From an uncultured Pelagibacteraceae bacterium (lineage in GTDB: Bacteria; Pseudomonadota; Alphaproteobacteria; Pelagibacterales; Pelagibacteraceae), in assembly GCA_902601545.1 (NCBI GenBank), contig CACKNR010000002.1:29394-93393 (forward strand): DNA of 64,000 bases. The letters run 5' to 3'. The notes under the pieces were generated by a model. That model did not search any database. It was not told where the DNA came from and saw only the letters and a program-made list of their open reading frames with translations. Positions 42,632 to 53,354 of this stretch are shown here, piece by piece. The translations under genes were made by a program, and so were the position numbers. How positions within the stretch are numbered: the stretch's first letter is position 1; each line of letters begins with the position of its first letter.

Positions 42632-43444
42632 ATGTTTTCAATTTTTAAGAAAAAAAAAATAGTTCCACATGTCAGACTTACAGGCATCATAGGTTCAGCC
42701 GGTAAATTTAAACAAGGCATGGAATTAGCTAATCAAAGAGATATTTTGAAAAAAGCTTTCTCAGTAAAAAAAATTTCTCACGTTGCAATATCAATCAATT
42801 CCCCTGGTGGATCGCCAGTTCAGTCACATTTAATATACAGTTATATAAGGCAGCTGGCTGAAAAGCATAAAGTAAAAGTTATTATATTTGCCGAAGACGT
42901 TGCAGCATCTGGTGGATATTTTATTGCATGCGCGGGAGATGAAATTTACGCAAACTCAAGTTCAATAATTGGTTCAATAGGAGTAATTTCTGCATCGTTT
43001 GGTTTTAAAGACCTAATTCAAAAGATTGGAGTTGAAAGAAGAGTTTATACAGCTGGAAAAAATAAAAGTACTTTAGATCCATTTAAAGAGGAAAAAGAGG
43101 AAGACATTAAAAGATTAAAAACTATACAACTTGAATTACATGAAGACTTTATAAAAGTTGTACAAAAAAGTAGAGGGTCAAAACTAAAGGATCCCGAAAA
43201 AAATAATATTTTTACTGGAGAATTTTGGACTGGCAAAACATCATTAAATCTTGGATTAATTGACGGTATTGGAAATGCCGACCAAATTTTAAAAGAAAAA
43301 TTTGGAGAAAAAGTAATTATTAAAACATTTGAAAAACCTAAAGGTTTTATTGCAAGAAAACTTTCTTCATCTGTTCACGACCCAGTTGAAAAACTTGTTA
43401 ATTTAATTGAAGAAAAATCGATGTGGCAAAAATTTGGTTTATAA
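42632..43444 (+). CDS. S49 family signal peptide peptidase (SppA/SohB-like)
   Basis: AISINSPGGSPVQSHLIYSYIRQLAEKHKVKVIIFAEDVAASGGYFIACAGDEIYANSSSIIGSIGVIS. Confidence 0.93.
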   Translation: MFSIFKKKKIVPHVRLTGIIGSAGKFKQGMELANQRDILKKAFSVKKISHVAISINSPGGSPVQSHLIYSYIRQLAEKHKVKVIIFAEDVAASGGYFIACAGDEIYANSSSIIGSIGVISASFGFKDLIQKIGVERRVYTAGKNKSTLDPFKEEKEEDIKRLKTIQLELHEDFIKVVQKSRGSKLKDPEKNNIFTGEFWTGKTSLNLGLIDGIGNADQILKEKFGEKVIIKTFEKPKGFIARKLSSSVHDPVEKLVNLIEEKSMWQKFGL

Positions 43445-44329
43445 ATGCCAGCTAAAAAAAAAGTTAAAAAAAAAGATAACTCTCTTTCTTTTCAAGATAT
43501 AATAATGAATCTTCAAAAATTTTGGGGAAGAAATGGCTGTGTAATTTTACAACCATATGATTTAGAGGTAGGGGCCGGGACTTTTCATCCTGCTACCACG
43601 TTAAGATCTTTAGGCCCTAAGCCATGGAAAGCAGCTTATGTTCAGCCTTCAAGGCGACCAACGGATGGTAGATATGGAGAAAACCCAAATCGTTTACAAC
43701 ACTATTATCAATATCAAGTAATTATTAAACCATCCCCGAGTAATATTAAACAAACATATCTAAAAAGTTTAGCAGCTATCGGTATTGATGTAAAAAATCA
43801 TGACATCCGTTTTGTTGAAGATGATTGGGAAAGCCCAACGTTAGGGGCAGCAGGATTAGGATGGGAAGTTTGGTGTGATGGAATGGAGATTACTCAGTTT
43901 ACTTATTTTCAGCAAATGACCGGTATAGAATGTAAACCTGTTCCAGTTGAAATTACTTATGGTCTTGAGAGACTATGTATGTTTGTTCAAGAAAAAAATA
44001 ATGTTTTTGATCTGAATTGGAATAATAATGGTGTGAAATATAAAGAAGTTTTCTATCAAGCTGAAAAAGAATTTTCTGCTTATAACTTTGAGTTTGCAAA
44101 TACTGATACTTTACTTAAAAGTTTTGAGAATACTGAAAATGAATGTAAATCTTTACTTGAAAAAAAACTTTCATTACCAGCTTACGATCAATGTCTAAAA
44201 GCTAGTCATATCTTTAATTTATTAGATGCTCGCGGTGTAATTGGTGTTGCAGAAAGAACTGGTTATATTACTAGGATTAGGGAGCTCGCAAAAGGTTGCG
44301 GGGCCCTATGGCTAAGCTCACAAAGTTAG
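43445..44329 (+). CDS. glyQ: Glycine-tRNA ligase alpha subunit
   Basis: [64 protein letters not shown]. Confidence 0.98.
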   Translation: MPAKKKVKKKDNSLSFQDIIMNLQKFWGRNGCVILQPYDLEVGAGTFHPATTLRSLGPKPWKAAYVQPSRRPTDGRYGENPNRLQHYYQYQVIIKPSPSNIKQTYLKSLAAIGIDVKNHDIRFVEDDWESPTLGAAGLGWEVWCDGMEITQFTYFQQMTGIECKPVPVEITYGLERLCMFVQEKNNVFDLNWNNNGVKYKEVFYQAEKEFSAYNFEFANTDTLLKSFENTENECKSLLEKKLSLPAYDQCLKASHIFNLLDARGVIGVAERTGYITRIRELAKGCGALWLSSQS

Positions 44330-44332
44330 ATT

Positions 44333-46387
44333 ATGGCAGAACTTTTATTGGAATTATATAGTGAAGAAATTCCACCACAATTACAAATAGCAGCAAGGTC
44401 TCAAATAAAACAATTTATTGAAAACTCTTTCGAAGAAGACAGCATTAATTATAAAGAATTATTAGTTTACTCTTCACCTACAAGATTAATGGTATTCATA
44501 AAAAGCCTTCCCGAAAAAATCAAAATAGAGGCAAAAGAAATTAAAGGACCTAAGGTAGACTCACCTGATCAAGTGCTTCGAGGTTTCATAAAAGCCAAAA
44601 ATGTCAATGAAAAAGACTTAGTTGAAAAAGATACTGATAAAGGTAAATTTTATTTTATAAAAACAAAATCTCAATCAATTTTAGTCGAAGATTTATTAAT
44701 TAAAATTATTCCAAAGGCAATAGGATCAATTAACTGGAAAAAATCAATGAAATGGTCAGACCATAATTTGATGTGGGGTAGGCCACTAAGGTCGATTTTT
44801 GCAAAATTTAACAATAAAAAATTATCGTTCAAATTTGAACATCTTGATAGTACTGATAATGTAATTATCGAACAAGATTTAATTACAAAAACTAAAAAAA
44901 TAAAAGATTTCGAAGATTACCGCAATTTTTTAAAAAGCAGCAAAATAATCGTAGATCATCAGGAAAGAGAAGAGATTATTTTGAAAAAAATCAGTTCACT
45001 TTCTCAATCCAAACAATACAAAGAGACACTAAACCCAAAGCTTTTAGAAGAAGTCGTTAATATTGTAGAGGATCCAAATTTACTTCATGTTAGTTTCAGT
45101 AAAGCTTATTTAGAAATACCCAAAGAAATTGTAATCTCTACTTTGGAAAAACATCAGAGATATTTCCCGATTTTTGATAATAGAGATCGATTAACAAATT
45201 ATTTTTTTGTTGTAGCTAATAAAAAAGACGAAAAAAAATTGATCACCCAAGGAAACAAAAGAGTTGTCGAAGCTAGACTAGCAGATGCCAAATTTTTCTG
45301 GGATAAAGATCGATCTAAAAATTTGATTAAACAAATAGCCAATCTTAAATCAGTAACTTTCTACGAAAAACTAGGAACTATTTATGATAAAACACAAAGA
45401 TTAAGACAGTTGGCCGGCTTATTATCTGATGATTTAAATATCAATAAAGAAAAAGTTCAAGTTGCAGCCTCTATTTCTAAATCCGACTTATGTTCAGACT
45501 TAGTTGGAGAATATCCAGAACTTCAAGGCGTAATGGGAAAATATTTTGCATTAGCACAAGGATTCGATGAGGATGTGGCAAACTCGGTAAGCGATCATTA
45601 CTTACCAACTGGTCTTACATCCGTCTTACCTAAGAAGCCTTTCAGTTATTCTATTTCAATAGTAGATAAAATAGATACGTTAGTTGGTTTTTTTGTAATT
45701 AATGAAAAACCAACAAGTTCAAAAGATCCTTTTGCTTTAAGACGAGCCGCTATTGGATTACTTAGAATAATTATTGAAAATAAATTATCATTTAAACTAC
45801 GAGATTTAATTAGCTACGCTTTAAGACTATATCAAGATCAAGGTGTTGAAATTAAAAATGAGAATACAGTGCAAGAAGTTCTAGAATTTATAAAAGAAAG
45901 AATGCGAAACGTTTTAAAGTTAAAAAATATTAAAACTGATATCATCGAAGCATCAATTAGTTCACATGCTGGAGATAATTTTTTAGCTCTTTATGCAAAA
46001 ACAATTTTAATGAGTAAATACAAAAATAAAGGAATTGGTCTTAATGCAATCAGTTCTTATAAAAGAGCCTCAAACATTTTAGATAAAGCTGGAAAGGAAA
46101 TTACTGGTAGACCCGATGCTGTATTATTTAGAAAAGATGAAGAAAAAATACTTCACGAAAAAATAAACGAGATACGGAAAGCTTTCACAGTTAAAGATGA
46201 CAATAAAGATTATGAGGGCTTGTTGATAAAGCTTTCTGATACTAAAGAGTCTACAGATAATTTTTTTGACAATGTTGTTGTAAATGACGAAAATCAAGAT
46301 ATTAAAAATAATCGACTAGAGTTGTTAAAAATGTTCTGTAATACTTTTGACAACTTTATTGATTTTTCAAAATTAGAGGGTCAATAA
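44333..46387 (+). CDS. glyS: Glycine-tRNA ligase beta subunit
   Basis: AELLLELYSEEIPPQLQ...SMKWSDHNLMWGRPLRSI...KPTSSKDPFALRRAAIG. Confidence 0.97.
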   Translation: MAELLLELYSEEIPPQLQIAARSQIKQFIENSFEEDSINYKELLVYSSPTRLMVFIKSLPEKIKIEAKEIKGPKVDSPDQVLRGFIKAKNVNEKDLVEKDTDKGKFYFIKTKSQSILVEDLLIKIIPKAIGSINWKKSMKWSDHNLMWGRPLRSIFAKFNNKKLSFKFEHLDSTDNVIIEQDLITKTKKIKDFEDYRNFLKSSKIIVDHQEREEIILKKISSLSQSKQYKETLNPKLLEEVVNIVEDPNLLHVSFSKAYLEIPKEIVISTLEKHQRYFPIFDNRDRLTNYFFVVANKKDEKKLITQGNKRVVEARLADAKFFWDKDRSKNLIKQIANLKSVTFYEKLGTIYDKTQRLRQLAGLLSDDLNINKEKVQVAASISKSDLCSDLVGEYPELQGVMGKYFALAQGFDEDVANSVSDHYLPTGLTSVLPKKPFSYSISIVDKIDTLVGFFVINEKPTSSKDPFALRRAAIGLLRIIIENKLSFKLRDLISYALRLYQDQGVEIKNENTVQEVLEFIKERMRNVLKLKNIKTDIIEASISSHAGDNFLALYAKTILMSKYKNKGIGLNAISSYKRASNILDKAGKEITGRPDAVLFRKDEEKILHEKINEIRKAFTVKDDNKDYEGLLIKLSDTKESTDNFFDNVVVNDENQDIKNNRLELLKMFCNTFDNFIDFSKLEGQ

Positions 46388-49047
46388 TGGTGAAAATTAT
46401 ATTTAGTTTTGATGATAAATCCGCCAGAAAATTAAAAAATAAAAGAAATGTTTTAGGTGGTAAAGGAGCAAACCTAGGAGAGATGGGCAGATTGGGCCTA
46501 CCTGTTCCTCCCGGATTTACTATTACAACAAATGTTTGTGATCTTTTTTACAAAAATAAAAAAAAGTTACCCAAAAAAGTAATTAAAAATATTGAGTTAG
46601 AGCTTAAAAATATTGAAAAGAAAACTAAAAAGAAATTCGGTGATCTTAAAAATCCATTATTAGTATCAGTCAGATCTGGGGCCAGAATTTCAATGCCCGG
46701 TATGATGGATACAATTTTAAATCTTGGTCTTAACGACAAAACTGTTGAGTCATTAAAAAAGAAAACATCTAACGGAAGATTCGCTAAAGATAGCTATAGA
46801 AGATTTATACAAATGTATAGCAATGTAGTTTTGGGGATAGAAGGACATTTGTTTGAAGAATTAATTGATAATTACAAGTTAACTAAAGGAGTTTTATTAG
46901 ACACAGATTTAGATGAGAACGATTGGGATGGTTTAATTATAAATTTTAAAGAATTAGTAAAAAAAGAAAAAAAAATTAATTTTCCTCAAGATGTCAAAGA
47001 ACAATTATTAGGAGCAATTAATGCTGTATTTTTATCTTGGGACAGTCAAAGAGCAAAAACTTATAGAAAATTAAATCAAATTCCAGACCATTGGGGAACA
47101 GCTGTAAACGTTCAAGCTATGGTTTTTGGAAATATGGGTGATGAATGTTCAACAGGTGTTGCCTTTACTAGAAATCCTTCAACAGGAGAAAATTCTTTTT
47201 TTGGAGAATTTTTAATTAATGCACAAGGTGAGGATGTAGTAGCAGGTACTAGAACTCCTCAATATATAACTAAAAAAGCAAAAAAAGACTCAGGATCTAA
47301 ACATCCTTCAATGGAAGAGGCTATGCCTAAAGTCTATAAAGAACTCGCAAAAGTATTTCTAAAGTTAGAAAGGCATTATAAAGATATGCAGGACATCGAG
47401 TTCACAGTTGAAAATAATAAACTTTGGATGTTACAAACAAGATCTGGAAAAAGAACAGCTAAAGCCGCAATTAAAATTGCAGTTGATATGGTTAAAGAGA
47501 AATTAATTTCAAAAAAAGAAGCAATCAAAAGAATTGATCCAAATACATTAGATACTTTACTACATCCCACTTTAGACGAAAAAGTTGAGAAAGAGGTAAT
47601 TGCCTCGGGATTACCAGCATCACCAGGAGCTGCAAGTGGTAAAGTTGTTTTCACTGCTGATGAAGCAGAAAAATTAAACGGGATGATGCAAGATACAATA
47701 TTAGTGAGATTAGAAACTTCACCAGAAGATATACACGGAATGCATGCAGCTAAAGGAATTCTAACAGCAAGAGGAGGAATGACAAGCCATGCTGCTGTAG
47801 TAGCGAGAGGAATGGGAAGACCATGTGTTTCTGGATCAAGTGAAATAACAATCGATTATGAGTTAAAACAATTCAAAGCTGGTGACATAATTATTAAAGA
47901 GGGAGATATTATTACTATAGATGGTGGAAGTGGAAAAGTAATGAAAGGACTAGTTCCTACTGTTCAACCTGAAATTTCTGGATACTTCTCTACAATAATG
48001 AAATGGGCTGACGAATTTAGAAAATTAAAAGTAAGAACAAACGCAGAAACAGAAGCGGATAGCAAAACAGCAAGAGAATTTGGCGCTGAAGGAATAGGCT
48101 TATGCAGAACTGAGCACATGTTCTTTGATGAAGAGAGAATTCTTTCTGTCAGACAAATGATTTTGTCTAAATCAAAAGAGGATAGAAATAGCGCGTTAGA
48201 TAAGCTTCTACCTTATCAAAAAGAAGACTTTAAAAAAATATTTAAAATTATGTCAGGATTACCAGTTACAGTAAGGTTATTAGACCCACCACTTCATGAG
48301 TTTTTACCAAAAGCTGACAAAGACATACAAGAGGTAGCAAGATCTTTAAATTTACCAGCGAAAGAGGTTAAAGATAGAATATCAGAACTGCATGAGGAAA
48401 ATCCTATGCTTGGGCATAGAGGATGTAGGCTTGGTATTTCTTTCCCAGAGATTTATGAGATGCAATGTAGAGCAATATTTGAAGCTATAGTCGAGTTAAA
48501 AAAACAAAAAGTAAAAGCTGCTTTTGTAGAAATAATGATACCGTTGGTTTCGACTGAGTCCGAATTAAAAATTTTAAGAGCTTTAGTAAATAAAATAGCT
48601 AGCGAAATAGAAAAAGAAAATAAATTAAAACTTGAGTATATGGTTGGCACCATGATTGAATTGCCGCGTGCCGCTTTACAAGCTAAATCTATCTCAAAAC
48701 ATGCTGATTTTTTCAGCTTTGGAACGAATGATTTAACTCAAACAACATTTGGAATAAGCAGAGATGACTCAGGTAAATTCTTAAACGATTATATTGATAA
48801 TAAAATTTTTGATGTAGATCCATTTGTAAGCATTGATCAAAATGGAGTAGGTGAGCTAGTGGAAATAGCCTCTTCAAGAGGAAGAAAGACAAATAAGAAT
48901 ATTAAGTTAGGTATTTGCGGTGAACACGGTGGCGATCCAAAGAGTATTGAGTTTTGTTGTAGAACAGGACTAAACTATGTTTCCTGCTCTCCATTCAGGG
49001 TTCCAGTGGCAAGATTAGCTGCTGCTCAAGCAGAATTATCTAAATAA
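46387..49047 (+). CDS. ppdK: Pyruvate, phosphate dikinase
   Basis: GGKGANLGEMGRLGLPVPPGFTITT...ARGGMTSHAAVVARGMGRPCV. Confidence 0.98.
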   Translation: MVKIIFSFDDKSARKLKNKRNVLGGKGANLGEMGRLGLPVPPGFTITTNVCDLFYKNKKKLPKKVIKNIELELKNIEKKTKKKFGDLKNPLLVSVRSGARISMPGMMDTILNLGLNDKTVESLKKKTSNGRFAKDSYRRFIQMYSNVVLGIEGHLFEELIDNYKLTKGVLLDTDLDENDWDGLIINFKELVKKEKKINFPQDVKEQLLGAINAVFLSWDSQRAKTYRKLNQIPDHWGTAVNVQAMVFGNMGDECSTGVAFTRNPSTGENSFFGEFLINAQGEDVVAGTRTPQYITKKAKKDSGSKHPSMEEAMPKVYKELAKVFLKLERHYKDMQDIEFTVENNKLWMLQTRSGKRTAKAAIKIAVDMVKEKLISKKEAIKRIDPNTLDTLLHPTLDEKVEKEVIASGLPASPGAASGKVVFTADEAEKLNGMMQDTILVRLETSPEDIHGMHAAKGILTARGGMTSHAAVVARGMGRPCVSGSSEITIDYELKQFKAGDIIIKEGDIITIDGGSGKVMKGLVPTVQPEISGYFSTIMKWADEFRKLKVRTNAETEADSKTAREFGAEGIGLCRTEHMFFDEERILSVRQMILSKSKEDRNSALDKLLPYQKEDFKKIFKIMSGLPVTVRLLDPPLHEFLPKADKDIQEVARSLNLPAKEVKDRISELHEENPMLGHRGCRLGISFPEIYEMQCRAIFEAIVELKKQKVKAAFVEIMIPLVSTESELKILRALVNKIASEIEKENKLKLEYMVGTMIELPRAALQAKSISKHADFFSFGTNDLTQTTFGISRDDSGKFLNDYIDNKIFDVDPFVSIDQNGVGELVEIASSRGRKTNKNIKLGICGEHGGDPKSIEFCCRTGLNYVSCSPFRVPVARLAAAQAELSK

Positions 49048-49881
49048 TAAAGTCGTATCAAATGATTTGGCGCTATGAGTAAGCGCGCCAACTGAAATTC
49101 TATTTACACCTGTTTTTGATATTTGTTTAATATTTCTTAAAGTAGCATTTCCGGAGTACTCTGTTTCATATTTATTTTTGCAAAGTTTTAAGCAATTTTT
49201 TAATTGTGAGGAGTTCATATTATCAAAAAGGATTCTTTTAAATTTTAAGCCTACAATTTGTTTAAGCTGATTTATATTTTCAACTTCAACTGTAACTATT
49301 TTTTTTGTTTTTATAGCTTTTTTAACTAATTCTCTAAGATTATTAGATGCACTAATATGATTATCTTTAATTAGAATTTCATCGCTTAAATTATATCTAT
49401 GATTATGACCACCCCCTTTTTTGACAGCATATTTTTCAAGTGTTCTCAAATTAGGTGTTGTTTTTCTTGTACAGCAGATCTTAGTTTTTTTACTGGTTTT
49501 TTTTACAAATTGATTTGTTAATGTGGCGATCCCTGAGGCATGATTAAGAAAGTTTAAAGCAGTTCTCTCAGCAGTTAAGATCGTTTTCGTTTTAGCTTTT
49601 ATATAAGCAATTACTTTACCTTTTTTTATTTTTTTTCCATCAGAGATTTTTTTTGTAAAAATGGTTTCTCTCCCAATTAATTTAAATGCCGTTTTACAAA
49701 ACTCTAAACCAGCTATTACACCATCTTGCTTAGCCATTATTCTAGCTTTAATAATTTTATTTTTCGCACTTACGATGTTTGTAGTGATATCACCTCTAGG
49801 CTTCAGATCTTCCTCTAGAGCCTTTCTTATAACTGATTTTATGTAAAATTGATTTAATACTTGCACTGATCTAACGACCAA
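49036..49881 (-). CDS. nadC: Nicotinate-nucleotide pyrophosphorylase (carboxylating)
   Basis: RKALEEDLKPRGDITTNIV...AERTALNFLNHASGIATLT...ILIKDNHI. Confidence 0.95.
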   Translation of the reverse strand: MVVRSVQVLNQFYIKSVIRKALEEDLKPRGDITTNIVSAKNKIIKARIMAKQDGVIAGLEFCKTAFKLIGRETIFTKKISDGKKIKKGKVIAYIKAKTKTILTAERTALNFLNHASGIATLTNQFVKKTSKKTKICCTRKTTPNLRTLEKYAVKKGGGHNHRYNLSDEILIKDNHISASNNLRELVKKAIKTKKIVTVEVENINQLKQIVGLKFKRILFDNMNSSQLKNCLKLCKNKYETEYSGNATLRNIKQISKTGVNRISVGALTHSAKSFDTTLLFR

Positions 49882-50860
49882 TCTCGGTCATTCTGATTAC
49901 AGACTTTCTCGCGGCTTCTATAGTTTTAGTATCTAAAATTATCTCGTTAGTTTCATTTTCTAAACAATCTAATATTTTTTTTAAATTAATTTTTTTCATA
50001 TAAGGACATAAATTACATGGCTTGATAAAAGATACTTTTGGATTATCAGCTTCTACGTTATCACTCATTGAACATTCTGTAACTAACATAACTTTTTTAG
50101 GTTGTTTATTTTTCACATAATCAATCATTCCAGACGTTGATCCTGCAAAATCAGAAGCGGCAATAACATCTGGTGGACATTCAGGATGAGCTATAATTTT
50201 AATTCCAGGATTTTGGGATTTGATTTCTTCAATTTCTTTTCCTGTAAACTGTTCATGCACTATACAAGTTCCTTTCCAAGAAATTATTTTGACCTTAGTA
50301 TTTTTTGCTACGTAATCTGCTAAATATTGATCGGGTAAAAAAATTACTTTATCTACATTTAAAGACTCAACTACTTTTACTGCGTTAGCTGAAGTACAAC
50401 AAACATCAGTTTCTGCTTTAACGTCAGCAGAAGTATTTACGTAAGATACAACAGGGACACCTGGAAATTTTTGTTTTAGAAATTTAACATCTTCACCTGT
50501 AATAGAATTAGATAAAGAGCAACCTGCCTGCATGTCAGGAAGAAATACTTTTTTTTCTGGACACATTAATTTTGCTGTTTCTGCCATAAAGTGTACCCCA
50601 CACATAATAATTTTATCAGCTTTTGTTTTAGACGCCTCTACTGCTAAAGCTAATGAATCGGCAGATATATCTGCTACACCGTGGTATATTTCCGGAGTTT
50701 GATAGTTATGAGCAAGTATAATTGCATTTTTTTCTTTTTTAATTTTATTAATTTTTTCTATCAATGGAGCATGAATTTTCCACTCAGCTTCAGGAACGAA
50801 TTTTGAGATTTTCTTATAAATCTCTTGAGAAGGGCTCAAATTTTGTTGTTGTACAGACAT
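49871..50860 (-). CDS. nadA: Quinolinate synthase
   Basis: ILAHNYQTPEIYHGVADISADSLALA...LVTECSMSDNV...PCNLCPYMKKI. Confidence 0.96.
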   Translation of the reverse strand: MSVQQQNLSPSQEIYKKISKFVPEAEWKIHAPLIEKINKIKKEKNAIILAHNYQTPEIYHGVADISADSLALAVEASKTKADKIIMCGVHFMAETAKLMCPEKKVFLPDMQAGCSLSNSITGEDVKFLKQKFPGVPVVSYVNTSADVKAETDVCCTSANAVKVVESLNVDKVIFLPDQYLADYVAKNTKVKIISWKGTCIVHEQFTGKEIEEIKSQNPGIKIIAHPECPPDVIAASDFAGSTSGMIDYVKNKQPKKVMLVTECSMSDNVEADNPKVSFIKPCNLCPYMKKINLKKILDCLENETNEIILDTKTIEAARKSVIRMTEIGR

Positions 50861-50921
50861 ACTAATTCTAATTTACCAACTTGAGATTAAATTGTCATTC
50901 ATTTATTGTCGCATTATTATT

Positions 50922-51005
50922 GCGGTCGTGCTGAAATTGGTAGACAGGCACGCTTGAGGGGCGTGTGGGTTTCCCGTGAGAGTTCGAGTCTCTCCGACCG
51001 CACCA
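50922..51005 (+). tRNA. tRNA-Leu (GAG)
   Basis: GCGGTCGTGCTGAAATTGGTAGACAGGCACGCTTGAGGGGCGTGTGGGTTTCCCGTGAGAGTTCGAGTCTCTCCGACCGCACCA; type II variable arm; loop TTGAGGG. Confidence 0.95.
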
Positions 51006-51017
51006 AAAAAGGGATTT

Positions 51018-51137
51018 ATGATTGAATATATAAGAAGGCACAAAAGAATTATATTTATAATTTTAGTTATAGCTTTTATTGAATTAAGTGGATACGGGAT
51101 ACTAGCGTCGTTATCTAGGTTACTAAACGTACTCTAG
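51018..51137 (+). CDS. Putative 39-aa single-TM microprotein
   Basis: MIEYIRRHKRIIFIILVIAFIELSGYGILASLSRLLNVL; basic N-terminus plus hydrophobic helix, 12 nt after tRNA-Leu. Confidence 0.4.
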   Translation: MIEYIRRHKRIIFIILVIAFIELSGYGILASLSRLLNVL

Positions 51138-52004
51138 AATTTTACATTCTTTTTTATTTGCTAATAATACTTTATCTTTAAAATCTTCAAGATTAGGTTC
51201 AAAAACTTTAATTAATCCAAAGGGGTAAGGCTGATCAATAAGTATTTTTCCTATTTTAATATCATTAAAAGTAATTTCATCACCGATATTTAATTTTTTA
51301 GATGATGATATGGGCAACAATCTTCTTCTAAGTTTGTTTTTTAATTTCATCCTTGCAGTATTCTCTTGCCCTACAAAACATCCTTTTTGGAAATCTATAG
51401 CTTGCAGCATTTCAAAATTTGCTTCTAAACCAAATAATTGATCTTTTAAATTTATTAATCCTTTCTCAGGTACTCCTAATTTATGCGCAAGAGAATAATA
51501 TTCTTCACTGTCGATAATATTAAGACTTAATTTCTTAATTGTTAAGTAAAGTTTTTCAAGGGGCGAAATTATTCTTGCTCCTAAATCTTTGTTTCTCGAG
51601 TCTAAAAAAATAGGAGTGTCTCTGTAAGTAATAGTATTTTCATTTGATTTTAATTCTTCTTGTAATTCTTTAAATTTTAAATTGTTGATCACTCCAATAA
51701 CGAATTCAGAAGAAAAATCCTCAATTTCAACTTTTGATCTTAACTTATATTTTGATAAATCTTTTATTAGCTCACTAGTAGAGTTCTCGCTACAGTCTAA
51801 TAAATATCCTTTATTATTCTGGATTATAAAAAATTCATTCAAATATTTACCTTGAGGGGTTAACAAGGCTGAGAAAATAGAGTTTTTATTAGAAACTTTA
51901 TTTATGTCATTTGTAATTATATTTTGGAGAAAGTCTTTAGCATCCTCACCACTTACTAAGACTACCCCTCTTTTTTCTAAAATTACAACTTGATCTTTTT
52001 TCAT
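51123..52004 (-). CDS. ygfZ: Folate-binding YgfZ/GcvT-like (CAF17-type) protein
   Basis: QKGCFVGQENTARMKLKNKLRRRLLP motif. Confidence 0.92.
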   Translation of the reverse strand: MKKDQVVILEKRGVVLVSGEDAKDFLQNIITNDINKVSNKNSIFSALLTPQGKYLNEFFIIQNNKGYLLDCSENSTSELIKDLSKYKLRSKVEIEDFSSEFVIGVINNLKFKELQEELKSNENTITYRDTPIFLDSRNKDLGARIISPLEKLYLTIKKLSLNIIDSEEYYSLAHKLGVPEKGLINLKDQLFGLEANFEMLQAIDFQKGCFVGQENTARMKLKNKLRRRLLPISSSKKLNIGDEITFNDIKIGKILIDQPYPFGLIKVFEPNLEDFKDKVLLANKKECKILEYV

Positions 52005-52040
52005 AATTGTTACTTATACAATATATTATATATTTAAAAT

Positions 52041-53354
52041 ATGTCTGATAATTATAGTCTCATTATTAAAAATGGCTCCTGTTATATCGATGGTAAATTG
52101 ATAAAATCTGACATTGGTTTATATGAAAATAAAATTCAAAAGATAGGGAATATAGAAGAAAATAATTCTAAAGTTTACGATGCATCTGGCAAAGTAGTTT
52201 TGCCCGGAATCATAGACACTCAAGTACATTTTAGAGAACCTGGTTCTACTGATGCGGAAGATTTAGAAAGCGGAAGTCGTGCCGCAGTACTTGGAGGTGT
52301 AACCTCTTTGTTTGAGATGCCTAATACTAATCCTCCAACTGCAAATTTAATAGAGTTTGAAAAAAAATTACAAGCTGCAAAAAATAGAATGCACTCTAAT
52401 TATGCGTTTTATTTTGGAGCAACCCCTCAAAATACTGAACAACTTGCTCAACTTAAAAATGTTGAAGGCTGTTGTGGAGTTAAACTTTTTGCAGGATCAT
52501 CAACAGGTAATCTGTTGGTAGACAAAGAAGCGGATATTGAAAAAGTGATCTCTAGTAGTGATAGGATAGTTTCAATTCACTCTGAGGATGAAGATATTAT
52601 TAAATTAAGAAAAAAATTTATCAGACAAGGAGATGTTCACTCTCACCCTGAATGGAGAAATGTAGAATGTGCGATGTCCTCAACTCGTAGAGTTGTAAAA
52701 ATTGCAGAAAGATATGATAAAAAAATTCATGTCTTACATGTTACTACTAAAGAAGAGGTCGATTTTTTAGCTATGCATAAAAAAAATGTTACTTTTGAAA
52801 CAACTCCTCAACATTTAACTTTATATGCACCAGATTGCTACGATAAATTAGGCACTTACGCTCAAATGAACCCACCCTTGAGATCAAAAGATCATTACGA
52901 TCGACTGTGGGTAGCTATAAAAAATAATGTTGTAGATGTTCTTGGGTCGGATCACGCTCCTCACTTAAAAGTTAATAAAGACAAAGAATACCCAAATACT
53001 CCTTCTGGGATGCCAGGTGTTCAAACTATTTTTCCAGTTATGATTGATCATGTGAACAATGGAAAACTTAAGTTAAATCAACTCATAAATCTAATGTGTG
53101 AAAACCCATGTAAAATTTTTGGAATTAAAAATAAAGGTTTTATAAAAGAGGGTTTTGATGCAGATTTAACAATAGTTGATATGAATAAAGAGGTTACTAT
53201 TAAGAATGAAATGATCGCTAGTAAATGCGGATGGACTCCTTTTCACAATTATAGAGTAAAGGGTTTTCCTGTTGGAACAATCGTAAATGGTATTTTAGTC
53301 ATGTCCGAAGGAAAAATATTAGTTGAGTCTAAAGGGCAACCTTTAAAGTTTTAG
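52041..53354 (+). CDS. pyrC: Dihydroorotase family amidohydrolase
   Basis: LPGIIDTQVHFREPGSTDAEDLESGSRAAVLGGVTSLFEMPNTNPPT...LGSDHAPH. Confidence 0.9.
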   Translation: MSDNYSLIIKNGSCYIDGKLIKSDIGLYENKIQKIGNIEENNSKVYDASGKVVLPGIIDTQVHFREPGSTDAEDLESGSRAAVLGGVTSLFEMPNTNPPTANLIEFEKKLQAAKNRMHSNYAFYFGATPQNTEQLAQLKNVEGCCGVKLFAGSSTGNLLVDKEADIEKVISSSDRIVSIHSEDEDIIKLRKKFIRQGDVHSHPEWRNVECAMSSTRRVVKIAERYDKKIHVLHVTTKEEVDFLAMHKKNVTFETTPQHLTLYAPDCYDKLGTYAQMNPPLRSKDHYDRLWVAIKNNVVDVLGSDHAPHLKVNKDKEYPNTPSGMPGVQTIFPVMIDHVNNGKLKLNQLINLMCENPCKIFGIKNKGFIKEGFDADLTIVDMNKEVTIKNEMIASKCGWTPFHNYRVKGFPVGTIVNGILVMSEGKILVESKGQPLKF

